A stretch of DNA of 5,309 bases from Streptococcaceae bacterium (GCA_031285105.1 JAITWV010000395.1:1-5309), one strand, 5' to 3'; shown: positions 1 through 5,309, counted from the stretch's first letter. Made by a program: numbers and translations. The notes: generated by a model not told the origin, from the letters alone.

Positions 1-100
1 TATACAGGCTTCTTCAAATAAATTATAAAATAGGAACGCGAAAACTTCAGGCTTCAACCATTTTTCATGTGGTGTTGTGCCTTGGAGCGTAGCGGAAAGG
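1..100. other. Unassigned left edge before TnpB homology
   Basis: I recognise no gene here. The reading frame that carries the TnpB fragment is open from about position 29 (after a TAA at 26-28) through this stretch, but the residues it would encode (for example TSGFNHFSCGVVPWSVAER) do not resemble the region of TnpB that should precede the RuvC-II motif. TnpB-like sequence begins at about position 101. The simplest reading is a junction where the 5' part of the transposase gene was lost and other DNA was joined on. The window edge prevents deciding what that DNA is. Confidence 0.4.
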
Positions 101-505
101 AATGATTATAAACATGAAATTTCTTTACTTCACAAGAAACTAACAGATATTCGACAAAACCATTTACATCAAACAACTAGCGAAATTGTGAAAAACAAGC
201 CATTTCGCATTGTAATGGAAACGCTGAATATCAAGGGAATGATGAAGAACAAGCATTTATCTAAAGCAATCGCCACTCAAAAGTTATTTGAATTTCAACG
301 TCAGATTACTTATAAAGCTCAAAAATTTGGCATTGAAGTGATAAAAGCAGATAAATGGTTTCCCTCATCAAAGATTTGTAGCGAATGTGGGCACAAGAAA
401 GTTGATTTAAAGCTTAAAGACAGAAATTATCATTGCATAAATTGTCAGTTAAAAATCGACCGAGACTTAAATGCCGCATTAAATCTAGCGAATTATTCCA
501 TTTAG
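77..505 (+). pseudogene. tnpB: TnpB (IS605 OrfB) transposon nuclease, C-terminal fragment
   Basis: TnpB is an RNA-guided RuvC-type nuclease of about 360-400 residues, related to the ancestor of Cas12. Only about 134 C-terminal residues are recognisable, starting at NDYKHEISLLHKKL (from position 101). Numbering from the GTG at 77, the RuvC-II glutamate lies in IVMETLNIKGM (E48), the zinc finger uses C101, C104, C120 and C123 (CSECG and CINC), and the RuvC-III aspartate lies in DRDLNAALNL (D130). The N-terminal wedge/REC part and the RuvC-I aspartate are missing, so the product cannot cut DNA. The GTG at 77 is only the first start-like codon in the open frame; the residues before N9 are not TnpB-like and no good ribosome binding site precedes it. 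It stops with TAG at 503-505. I am confident of the family and of the truncation, but not of where the deletion junction lies. Confidence 0.85.
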
Positions 506-697
506 GAACGTTCACTTAAAACGAACACCTAAATATGTACTGAACGATACTCAGGAATTTAAGCCTATGGAGAGTTATATCAAATCGCAGTAGCGAGAAA
601 TTGGCAAGGCGAGACTCATTGAAACAGGAAGATGAACCCGTGAGGACATCAAAGTAGATTTTTATAAATTCTGTAAGGTTTTTATAGATATTTCGTA
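480..697 (+). ncRNA. Candidate omegaRNA (reRNA) region and IS right end
   Basis: In TnpB elements the guide RNA is made from the 3' end of tnpB and the right end of the element, and its scaffold ends at the border so that flanking DNA serves as guide. The 190 bp after the tnpB stop are non-coding and carry family-like pieces: GAATTTAAGCCTATGGAGAG (555-574), TGAAACAGGAAG (619-630), and a hairpin with arms GATG (631-634) and CATC (647-650) enclosing CC/GG around a CGTGA loop. The 3' border is at about 690-703, so any guide would be read from the adjoining alkC remnant. Expression is unproven; the range start inside tnpB is a family-based estimate. Confidence 0.5.
663..686 (+). repeat. Short imperfect palindrome near the IS right end
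   Basis: TATAAA (663-668) and TTTATA (681-686) are perfect complements separated by 12 bases. An alternative register pairs AAA at 666-668 with TTT at 679-681 plus two T-G wobbles. IS200/IS605 elements carry subterminal hairpins recognised by the TnpA Y1 transposase, and the position just inside the presumed border fits. The stem is short and A/T-rich, so it could be chance. Confidence 0.35.
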
Positions 698-718
698 TCG
701 GATGCTAGTATTACTGCA

Positions 719-1474
719 ATGCCAAAAATTACCCCTTATGTTTCTTGCGAATTTGCGGTGCGTCCATTTATTCGTGAAAATGAAGGCAAGATGATGAAGA
801 TTATGCTTGATTGGGCAACTTCACCAGATGAACATCTACGTCGTCTTGCTAGTGAAGGTTGCCGTCCGATGTTGCCGTGGACTGCTGCTTTACCAAAATT
901 TAAAGAAAATCCAAGTCCAATTTTGCCAATTTTAGAAAACTTAAAAGCCGATGATTCCTTATATGTGCGCAAAAGTGTTGCTAATAATTTAAATGATATT
1001 TCCAAAAATCAACCTGAATTGGTCATCGAAATTGCGAAACGTTGGTATGGGGATAACAAAAACACAGACTGGATTGTCAAACATGCGACTCGTACACTAC
1101 TCAAAAAAGGAAATCCAGAAGCGTTAAGTATTTTTGGTTATGAACATGGTCATGAATTTGTGATTGAAGACTTTAACGTGGAGCCTAAAATCGTACAAAA
1201 AGATGGAAATATTGAATTTGCTTTTACGATTAAAGTTGATGAACCAAAAAAAGTCCGTTTGGAATATGCAATTGATTTTATGAAAAAAAATGGCAAATTA
1301 AATCGCAAAGTCTTTAGTATTTCTGAAGGTTTATTTGAAACGGATCGTTCTTATGATAAAAAACATTCCTTAAAAGATATGAGTACACGCAAACATCATG
1401 TTGGATTGCATCGTTTGGCTTTGATTGTCAATGGCATTGAGCGTGAGTTGGTGGAATTTGAATTAGAAGGATAA
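719..1474 (+). CDS. alkC: DNA alkylation repair glycosylase, AlkC type, lacking its N-terminus
   Basis: AlkC enzymes (HEAT-repeat DNA glycosylases, COG4335) excise N-methylated bases such as 3-methyladenine and 3-methylcytosine. The 251 residues from this ATG match the family: SCEFAVRPFI (9-18), RRLASEGCRPMLPW (41-54), SLYVRKSVANNLNDI (80-94) and TDWIVKHATRTLLKKG (116-131) belong to the HEAT part. Residues ~150-251 look like the C-terminal Ig-like domain found in AlkC and not in AlkD. Full-length members have roughly 360-380 residues, so about 110 are missing. The ATG is internal: the frame stays open back to 677, and codons from about 701 (DASITA) still look like AlkC, just right of the IS border. 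No Shine-Dalgarno sequence or promoter precedes 719. The gene is probably a silent or inactive remnant, although the remaining body has no stop or frameshift, which suggests recent loss. Confidence 0.82.
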   Translation: MPKITPYVSCEFAVRPFIRENEGKMMKIMLDWATSPDEHLRRLASEGCRPMLPWTAALPKFKENPSPILPILENLKADDSLYVRKSVANNLNDISKNQPELVIEIAKRWYGDNKNTDWIVKHATRTLLKKGNPEALSIFGYEHGHEFVIEDFNVEPKIVQKDGNIEFAFTIKVDEPKKVRLEYAIDFMKKNGKLNRKVFSISEGLFETDRSYDKKHSLKDMSTRKHHVGLHRLALIVNGIERELVEFELEG

Positions 1475-1475
1475 C

Positions 1476-1515
1476 AAAACGTCTGAACCTAACTACTCAA
1501 AGGTTCAGACGTTTT
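1476..1515. terminator. Bidirectional intrinsic terminator between alkC and the MFS gene
   Basis: A perfect 15-bp inverted repeat, AAAACGTCTGAACCT (1476-1490) and AGGTTCAGACGTTTT (1501-1515), closes a 10-base loop. A T-run ends the plus-strand side (TTTTTT to 1517) and TTTTG ends the minus-strand side. It starts one base after the alkC stop and touches the stop codon of the convergent transporter gene (TAA on the minus strand at 1518-1516), so it can serve both genes. Confidence 0.93.
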
Positions 1516-2721
1516 TTATTTTTCAACATTTTCTAATATAAAGCTATCCTTAACTCTTTCAACCACACGAATCATTGGTAACATCACCACACAACCAATC
1601 AAACCAAATGCTGCAAAGAATAGATAAATTTGTTGTACTGAAAATACGCCGGCTAATCCACCAAAGAATAAACTAACAACAATCATCATCAACGACTGAG
1701 CTAAACCAACAAAGGACATAATGGTTGCTCGTCCTTGTTTTTCAATGGCATCTTGTAATTTTTTGGTGATTAACACACTTGCTATTGCCAAAAGCATAAA
1801 TGAAAGTCCGAATAATACTAAAGCAAAGACGTTCCAAATGAATGCGAATACACCTAAAATAATGTAAGCCGTAAAAGTTAAAAGAATAATTGGCGTGATT
1901 GAGTTCATTTTCTTTTCAAACCACGGAGCAAGTAAATCGCCAAGTGCCATAAATGCAAATCGAATGACTAAAATAGCTGAAATCCACATTGGACCTCGTT
2001 CAAAGTCAATGGCGATAAATGGGTCGAATTCATCTAAATATGCCCCAAATCCAGCAAAGAAAATGAAAAATAAAAAGAGCAAGAAGACCAAATGGTTATT
2101 TTTGAAAAACGAAAAGATTTCTTTCAATGAACCTTGCGACTCCACGTTTTCCTTAGTTTCACTGTAATAATTTTTCTCTCGAATACCTAGAGCAAGTCCT
2201 GCATTAATGAAGCAAACGATGGCTGAAATTAACGCAATCGTTGCCACGCTCAAGAAATTAATCAAAAAGCCAGCTGAAACAATCGCAACAATCACACCTA
2301 GGTAGCCAAAAAATTCTGCTTTGCCAAAGATTTCTGTAAACTCTTCTTGTCTATCATCATATTTCAAATTGTCATAAATCAAACTTGACTCTGTACCTGT
2401 TACCATCGCCGAAGCTAGTCCCCAAAGTATAAATCCAAGTGCATACGTCCAAAAACTTCCTGTCAAAGACCAAACGAAAAAGCCGATACTTTGGATGAAA
2501 GAAGAGACAACTAAGAGATTTCTTCGATTAAATTTATCCGCAATTACGCCCATTGGTAACTCAAAAACCATCGCAGCGATATTCCAGATAATCATTAAAA
2601 ACGTAATTTGCGTGATGCTTATACCATTTTCTAAAAACAACAATTGATAAAAACTATAAATCGGCAAACACTGTCCGATAAATTTGTATAGATATAGATA
2701 CTTTTCATTAAACTTCTTCAT
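1516..2721 (-). CDS. Major facilitator superfamily transporter, probable drug/toxin efflux
   Basis: This is a 401-residue, very hydrophobic protein with about 12 predicted membrane helices in two halves, separated by a charged loop at ~180-207 (REKNYYSETKENVESQ). MFS motif A lies between helices 2 and 3: ELPMGVIADKFNRRN, residues 54-68, with the expected G, D and RR. The usual length for the family is ~390-420, so the gene is intact. The product would be a proton-coupled secondary transporter in the cytoplasmic membrane. The ATG at 2721-2719 is supported by AAGGAG (2728-2733) with a 6-base spacer. It is divergent from a BmrR/Mta-like MerR regulator, and its promoter has MerR-type geometry, which points to inducible efflux of a toxic compound, as for Bmr or Blt in Bacillus. 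The substrate cannot be read from the sequence. Confidence 0.87.
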   Translation of the reverse strand: MKKFNEKYLYLYKFIGQCLPIYSFYQLLFLENGISITQITFLMIIWNIAAMVFELPMGVIADKFNRRNLLVVSSFIQSIGFFVWSLTGSFWTYALGFILWGLASAMVTGTESSLIYDNLKYDDRQEEFTEIFGKAEFFGYLGVIVAIVSAGFLINFLSVATIALISAIVCFINAGLALGIREKNYYSETKENVESQGSLKEIFSFFKNNHLVFLLFLFFIFFAGFGAYLDEFDPFIAIDFERGPMWISAILVIRFAFMALGDLLAPWFEKKMNSITPIILLTFTAYIILGVFAFIWNVFALVLFGLSFMLLAIASVLITKKLQDAIEKQGRATIMSFVGLAQSLMMIVVSLFFGGLAGVFSVQQIYLFFAAFGLIGCVVMLPMIRVVERVKDSFILENVEK

Positions 2722-2748
2722 ATTCTTCTCCTTAGTGGGTATACTATA

Positions 2749-2779
2749 ATCATAAAGTCTATACTAATTATAGAGTCAA
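2749..2779 (-). promoter_or_regulatory. MerR-type promoter and operator of the MFS gene
   Basis: On the minus strand, TTGACT (-35, 2779-2774) and TATGAT (-10, 2754-2749) are separated by 19 bp, longer than the optimal 17. The spacer region carries an inverted repeat, AGTCTATA (2756-2763) and TATAGAGT (2769-2776) on the plus strand, with a 5-base centre and one mismatch. Overlong spacers holding a dyad are the hallmark of promoters that MerR-family activators remodel. The presumed activator is the regulator encoded from 2794. The transcript would start about 20 bases before the AAGGAG of the transporter. Confidence 0.75.
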
Positions 2780-2793
2780 TAAGGAATGTAAAA

Positions 2794-3558
2794 ATGATGA
2801 AAAATAATTTATTAACCATCGGAGAGATTGCTAAATTAACTGGTGTAAGTGTGCAAGCCATCAGACATTATGAAAAAATTGAATTGATCAAACCTACTTA
2901 TGTTGATCCAGATACTAGTTATCGCTATTATTCTTTGCCACATGTGGAGATGATTGATTACATTATTTTGGCATTAAACTTTAATATTCCGCTAAAAACT
3001 TTGCGTGATTATTTTAAAGAAGGGCAAATGGTGGAGTTAGCTTTGTTGGTTGAGTATGCGAAAAAACACGCGCAAGAAAAAATCGAGCAATTACAAGCCG
3101 GGTTTCAAGCTTTACAAACAATTGAGAAGGCTATTCAAAAACATGAACAATTTCCAGTTGGTGAAAGATATGAACGCGTGATTACTAGTCAAAAGTTCAT
3201 TACAAAGCCACTTGAAAATGTTAATGATGGCAAATATGAATGTTTAAAACTCTATCAAACCATTGATTATGACATTGAAGAAACACCTGATTTTGGCGTT
3301 TTGTTAAAGAAAACCAACGAAAGAATTGAAAAATTTGCAGTCGTGGAAACCTCCAAACATTTGCCAAGTGCTGATTTAATCGTTCCAAAAGGAAAATGGA
3401 AGTGTTATAAGAGTTTTGAGTCGTCCATTCATCGTGTTGAGGAGATTTTTGCTGATGATTTGTGTTTAGTTGATGCCTTTATTGCAATTGAAAGTGAAAT
3501 TATTACTTCAAAAGTGCATGTGGAAAGACCTTTGTTTGAATTGAGGGTTTTAATTTAA
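2794..3558 (+). CDS. MerR-family regulator with C-terminal effector-binding domain (BmrR/Mta-like)
   Basis: This is a 254-residue transcription regulator. Residues 8-27 (TIGEIAKLTGVSVQAIRHYE) form the MerR helix-turn-helix, and DPDTSYRYYS (38-47) is the typical wing of multidrug-type MerR proteins. A helical linker rich in E, K and Q (~80-118) fits the dimerising coiled coil. Residues ~120-254 form a separate domain, sized like the GyrI-like ligand pocket of BmrR, with few obvious matches. There is no cysteine cluster of the metal-sensing kind. The ATG at 2794 follows AAGGA (2781-2785) by 8 bases; a second ATG comes directly after. The gene is divergent from the MFS transporter over a 72-bp gap with an operator-like dyad, so it likely activates the transporter when bound to a drug-like ligand and may repress itself from the same site. 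The ligand is unknown. Confidence 0.87.
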   Translation: MMKNNLLTIGEIAKLTGVSVQAIRHYEKIELIKPTYVDPDTSYRYYSLPHVEMIDYIILALNFNIPLKTLRDYFKEGQMVELALLVEYAKKHAQEKIEQLQAGFQALQTIEKAIQKHEQFPVGERYERVITSQKFITKPLENVNDGKYECLKLYQTIDYDIEETPDFGVLLKKTNERIEKFAVVETSKHLPSADLIVPKGKWKCYKSFESSIHRVEEIFADDLCLVDAFIAIESEIITSKVHVERPLFELRVLI

Positions 3559-3563
3559 TTCAG

Positions 3564-3606
3564 AAAAATCTTGAGTTGCGTGATTGTTGCGACTCAAGAT
3601 TTTTTT
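3564..3606 (+). terminator. Intrinsic terminator after the first merR gene
   Basis: AAAAATCTTGAGT (3564-3576) pairs perfectly with ACTCAAGATTTTT (3592-3604). The stem can be extended inward through TGCG/TGCG by two G-C and two G-T pairs. It ends in a run of seven T (3600-3606) and lies 6 bases after the stop codon. It isolates the efflux module from the next regulator. Confidence 0.93.
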
Positions 3607-3617
3607 ATCAGCTCCTA

Positions 3618-3648
3618 TTGACCGATACCAACTACCGCATATTATAAT
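3618..3648 (+). promoter_or_regulatory. Promoter of the second merR gene, 19-bp spacer with operator half-site
   Basis: TTGACC (3618-3623) and TATAAT (3643-3648) are separated by 19 bp. The spacer begins GATACCAACTACCG (3624-3637). Its right half, CTACCG, lies at exactly the same distance from the -35 box as in the reductase promoter at 4089-4119; its left half, GATAC, is a degenerate version of GGTAG. This suggests autoregulation by the gene it drives, with a weaker site than the one before the reductase. Confidence 0.7.
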
Positions 3649-3671
3649 AGAAGAAAAGGAGCGTGAAAAAT

Positions 3672-4082
3672 ATGTACTCAATGAAAGAAACCTGCACGAT
3701 TTTAAATGTCAGTTATGAAACGCTAAAGTTCTACTGTAAAGAAGGTCTTGTGCCTAATGTTGCCAGAAATGCTAGTAATCATCGTGTTTTTGATGAAGCG
3801 AATCTTGCCTGGCTTCAAGGGATTATGATCTTAAGAAAATGCGGCATGAGTTTAAAAGATATGAAAACTTATTTAGAGCATTGCCTTATCGGTCAAGAAA
3901 CAATTCCTGAGCGTAAAATAATGCTTGAGCTAGTCGAACAAGAATTACATAAAAGAAGAATTGAAATTGAAGACTGCCTGAATTACATAGATAATAAGCA
4001 AAATTTTTACGATAAGATTTTAAATGGCGAACTAGAATACATTTCAAATTTAATCAAAACAAAAAAGGAAAAAGTTTCATAA
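3672..4082 (+). CDS. Short MerR-family regulator, likely controlling the reductase operon
   Basis: This is a 136-residue MerR regulator: MYSMKETCTILNVSYETLKFYCKEGLV (HTH, 1-27), wing around NHRVFDEANL (36-45), the family helix ILRKCGMSLKDMKTYLEH (53-70), and a C-terminal coiled coil (~80-110). It lacks a large ligand domain, like small stress sensors of the AdhR/NmlR kind. It has five cysteines (C8, C22, C57, C71, C102) but no clear metal-binding pair at the C-terminus, so thiol or aldehyde sensing is possible but inferred. I chose ATG 3672 because AAAGGAG (3655-3661) lies 10 bases ahead; the in-frame GTG at 3663 is only one base from it, too close to be used. No terminator follows; the next gene begins 70 bp downstream with its own promoter. 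Confidence 0.83.
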   Translation: MYSMKETCTILNVSYETLKFYCKEGLVPNVARNASNHRVFDEANLAWLQGIMILRKCGMSLKDMKTYLEHCLIGQETIPERKIMLELVEQELHKRRIEIEDCLNYIDNKQNFYDKILNGELEYISNLIKTKKEKVS

Positions 4083-4088
4083 AAGTTG

Positions 4089-4119
4089 TTGACAGGTAGT
4101 CGCTACCGAGCGTTATGAT
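4089..4119 (+). promoter_or_regulatory. MerR-type promoter and operator of the aldo/keto reductase operon
   Basis: TTGACA (4089-4094) and TATGAT (4114-4119) are separated by 19 bp. Directly after the -35 box lies a perfect inverted repeat GGTAG-TCG-CTACC (4095-4107). A second overlapping repeat, CGCT-ACCG-AGCG, spans 4101-4112. The layout matches a promoter that a MerR protein activates by twisting the overlong spacer. The -35 box begins only 6 bases after the merR stop. Confidence 0.8.
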
Positions 4120-4152
4120 TAATCTATAGTAAAACAAAAGGAGAAAAGATTG

Positions 4153-5004
4153 ATGAAAAATGTAACATTAAACAATGGACTGCAAATGCCAATTTTAGGT
4201 TATGGTGTGTTCCAAATTACAGATGGTACTGAAGCGGAAGAATGTGTGGTTCAAGCAATTGAGTCAGGTTACCGTTTGATTGATACTGCTGCTTCTTACT
4301 TAAATGAAGAGGCGGTTGGTCGTGGAATTAAGCGTTCTGGTGTTCCTCGCGAAGAATTGTTTATTACAACGAAACTTTGGGTGCAAGATACAGGATATGA
4401 AAAAACGAAAAAAGCCTTTGAAGCATCATTAAAAAGACTTGATTTAGATTATTTAGACCTTTATTTAATCCACCAACCATATGGTGACATTCATGGTTCA
4501 TGGCGTGCGATGGAAGAATTGTATAAAGAAGGAAAAGTTAAAGCAATTGGTGTGAGTAATTTTCATCCAGATCGTGTCATGGATTTGATGGTTCATAACG
4601 AAGTCGCACCTGCTGTTAACCAAATTGAAGTACATCCATTCCATCAACGTACCCTTGACAATGAATTTTTGGTTGAAAATGGTGTCAGAACTGAAGCTTG
4701 GGCACCATTTGCAGAAGGGAAAAATGACTTATTTACCAACCCATTGTTAAGTGAAATTGGTTCAAAATATGGAAAATCCGTTGGTCAAGTTGTATTGCGT
4801 TGGTTAGTTCAAAGAGATATTGTCGTGATTCCAAAAACAGTGAACAAATCGCGTATGGATGAAAATATTAATGTGTTTGATTTTGAATTAACGAATGAAG
4901 ATATGGAAAAAATCGCAACATTAGACAAAAACGAAAGCTTATTCTTCTCACACCGCGATCCAGCAATGGTGAAATGGTTGGGCGAAAGAGTATTGGATAT
5001 TTAG
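4153..5004 (+). CDS. Aldo/keto reductase (NAD(P)H-dependent)
   Basis: This is a 283-residue cytosolic (beta/alpha)8-barrel oxidoreductase that reduces aldehydes or ketones to alcohols. All four catalytic residues are present: D44 and Y49 (YRLIDTAASY), K74 (ITTKLW) and H107 (LYLIHQP). GVSNFHPDRV follows, and IPKTVNKSRMDEN near residues 230-243 is the cofactor phosphate-binding region typical of NADPH-using members. The length is normal for bacterial AKRs of the YvgN/YtbE or 2,5-diketogluconate reductase type; the true substrate cannot be inferred. I prefer ATG 4153, 9 bases after AAAAGGAG (4136-4143), over the adjacent TTG at 4150. The gene has its own MerR-type promoter and is followed without a gap by an NTF2-like gene, so it is probably induced by a reactive carbonyl or similar stress sensed by the upstream regulator. 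Confidence 0.93.
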   Translation: MKNVTLNNGLQMPILGYGVFQITDGTEAEECVVQAIESGYRLIDTAASYLNEEAVGRGIKRSGVPREELFITTKLWVQDTGYEKTKKAFEASLKRLDLDYLDLYLIHQPYGDIHGSWRAMEELYKEGKVKAIGVSNFHPDRVMDLMVHNEVAPAVNQIEVHPFHQRTLDNEFLVENGVRTEAWAPFAEGKNDLFTNPLLSEIGSKYGKSVGQVVLRWLVQRDIVVIPKTVNKSRMDENINVFDFELTNEDMEKIATLDKNESLFFSHRDPAMVKWLGERVLDI

Positions 5005-5008
5005 GAGG
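5003..5008 (+). promoter_or_regulatory. Ribosome binding site overlapping the reductase stop codon
   Basis: AGGAGG overlaps the last two bases of the reductase TAG and lies 5 bases before the ATG at 5014. It fixes that start and indicates translation coupling within one operon. Confidence 0.85.
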
Positions 5009-5013
5009 ATATT

Positions 5014-5309
5014 ATGGAAAAAGTAGTAGAGATTTCAAGAAACATTTGGCAAGCAATGAAAGAAGTGGATGAGGCAACATTAATTAATTTAGTTCATGAA
5101 AATGCAGAATTTGTACATATGACTAGAACTTTAGACAGAACTGCAGAAATTGGTGTCATGAAAGCAAAAAACATTATTGTTGAAGATGTGACGTTTATCG
5201 AGCATACTGTTCGTGCGTTTGGTGATACACAAATTATTTTGAACCGCTTGGACTTACATGCGATTGTTCGTGGAAATGTAGCGGTCAACTCGTTTGTGGT
5301 TACGGAAAT
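5014..5309 (+). CDS. NTF2-like (SnoaL/DUF4440-type) family protein, 3' end cut by the window
   Basis: The frame is open for 98 codons to the window edge. It begins MEKVVEISRNIWQAMKEVDE, then TLINLVHENAEFVHMTRTLDR (~22-42), a segment KNIIVEDVTFIEHTVRAFGDT, and strands ILNRLDLHAIVRGNVAVNSFVVTE. An N-terminal helix with W and D, followed by an AEFVHM strand and a long curved sheet, is the pattern of small NTF2-like proteins with a cone fold (usually 110-140 residues), so some 20-40 residues are probably missing. Some members are isomerases or hydrolases, many have no known activity; none can be assigned here. It is the second gene of the reductase operon, 9 bases after the reductase stop, so it is likely made under the same MerR control. 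The antisense frame at 5094-5288 is a shadow of this gene. Confidence 0.8.
   Translation, partial: MEKVVEISRNIWQAMKEVDEATLINLVHENAEFVHMTRTLDRTAEIGVMKAKNIIVEDVTFIEHTVRAFGDTQIILNRLDLHAIVRGNVAVNSFVVTE

Larger units (their letters stand above)
101..697 (+). mobile_element. Remnant of an IS200/IS605-family (IS605/IS1341-type) element, right part
   Basis: The segment consists of a C-terminal tnpB fragment followed by about 190 bp of non-coding DNA that resembles the right end of TnpB elements. That DNA contains the phrase GAATTTAAGCCTATGGAGAG at 555-574, which is like the conserved omegaRNA part of this family, and a short A/T-rich hairpin near the end. The left end, the 5' two thirds of tnpB and any tnpA are absent. 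These elements make no target duplication, so the right border can only be placed by where AlkC coding homology resumes, at about 690-703. The element cannot move by itself; it could only be mobilised by a TnpA acting in trans if both ends were present, and the left one is not seen. Confidence 0.7.

Noticed and set aside
736..1005. Minus-strand open frame of 89 codons inside the AlkC gene
   Set aside because: It lies antisense to clearly conserved AlkC motifs, has no ribosome binding site and no family-like sequence; it is a shadow.
1476..1515. Long perfect inverted repeat as a transposon end or small RNA
   Set aside because: Its place between two convergent stop codons, with a T-run on the plus-strand side, is fully explained by a bidirectional terminator.
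1895..2167. Plus-strand open frame of 90 codons within the transporter gene
   Set aside because: It is antisense to membrane helices of the MFS protein, is rich in S, N and K as expected of such shadows, and resembles no family.
2745..2750. Perfect TATAAT on the plus strand as the promoter of the first merR gene
   Set aside because: No recognisable -35 box lies 16-19 bp upstream. It may still be used, but I do not list it as a supported promoter.
3663..3671. GTG at 3663 as start of the small MerR protein
   Set aside because: It is only one base from the AAAGGAG; ATG at 3672 has a workable 10-base spacing and gives the usual MerR N-terminus.
5094..5288. Minus-strand open frame of 64 codons at the right edge
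   Set aside because: The plus strand there is the NTF2-like gene with a strong ribosome binding site; the antisense frame has none.
1..5309. CRISPR array, tRNA or rRNA genes, toxin-antitoxin pair, phage genes
   Set aside because: No regularly spaced direct repeats, no cloverleaf-like or rRNA-like sequence, and no small paired genes were seen on either strand.

Overview
The window is low-GC, compact DNA with strong AGGAGG-type ribosome binding sites, TTGACA/TATAAT-like promoters and U-tailed hairpin terminators. This fits a Firmicute, and the protein styles suggest Lactobacillales (enterococcus or a relative). The genus is an inference; no marker gene fixes it.

Left part (1-1515): a decayed IS200/IS605-type element. 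It keeps only the C-terminal third of a TnpB nuclease (RuvC-II Glu, four-Cys zinc finger, RuvC-III Asp) and the long 3' region that normally encodes the omegaRNA and the right end. The element abuts a DNA glycosylase gene of the AlkC type that has lost its first ~110 codons. AlkC-like codons continue upstream of the first available ATG, almost to the IS end, so the element (or a deletion next to it) probably cut this gene. A perfect 15-bp hairpin terminator separates it from the convergent transporter gene.

Middle part (1516-3606): a divergent pair made of a 12-TM major facilitator transporter (minus strand) and a BmrR/Mta-like MerR regulator with a C-terminal effector domain (plus strand). 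The 72-bp gap holds a transporter promoter with a 19-bp spacer and a near-perfect inverted repeat inside it, the usual layout of a promoter activated by MerR through DNA distortion. This looks like a ligand-inducible efflux module. A terminator follows the regulator.

Right part (3607-5309): a second, unrelated MerR module. A short MerR regulator (136 aa, no large ligand domain, five cysteines) precedes an aldo/keto reductase with an intact catalytic tetrad and an NTF2-like (SnoaL/DUF4440-type) protein cut by the window edge. The reductase and NTF2 genes are tightly coupled (AGGAGG overlaps the reductase stop). Both the regulator and the reductase have TTGAC-type promoters with 19-bp spacers, and both carry CTACCG at the same position, so the regulator probably controls itself and the reductase operon. 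An aldehyde- or electrophile-stress role is plausible but inferred.

I see no wholly new system. The most interesting points are the three 19-bp-spacer promoters in two adjacent MerR modules, the shared operator in the second module, and the TnpB-less omegaRNA/right end joined to a truncated repair gene.
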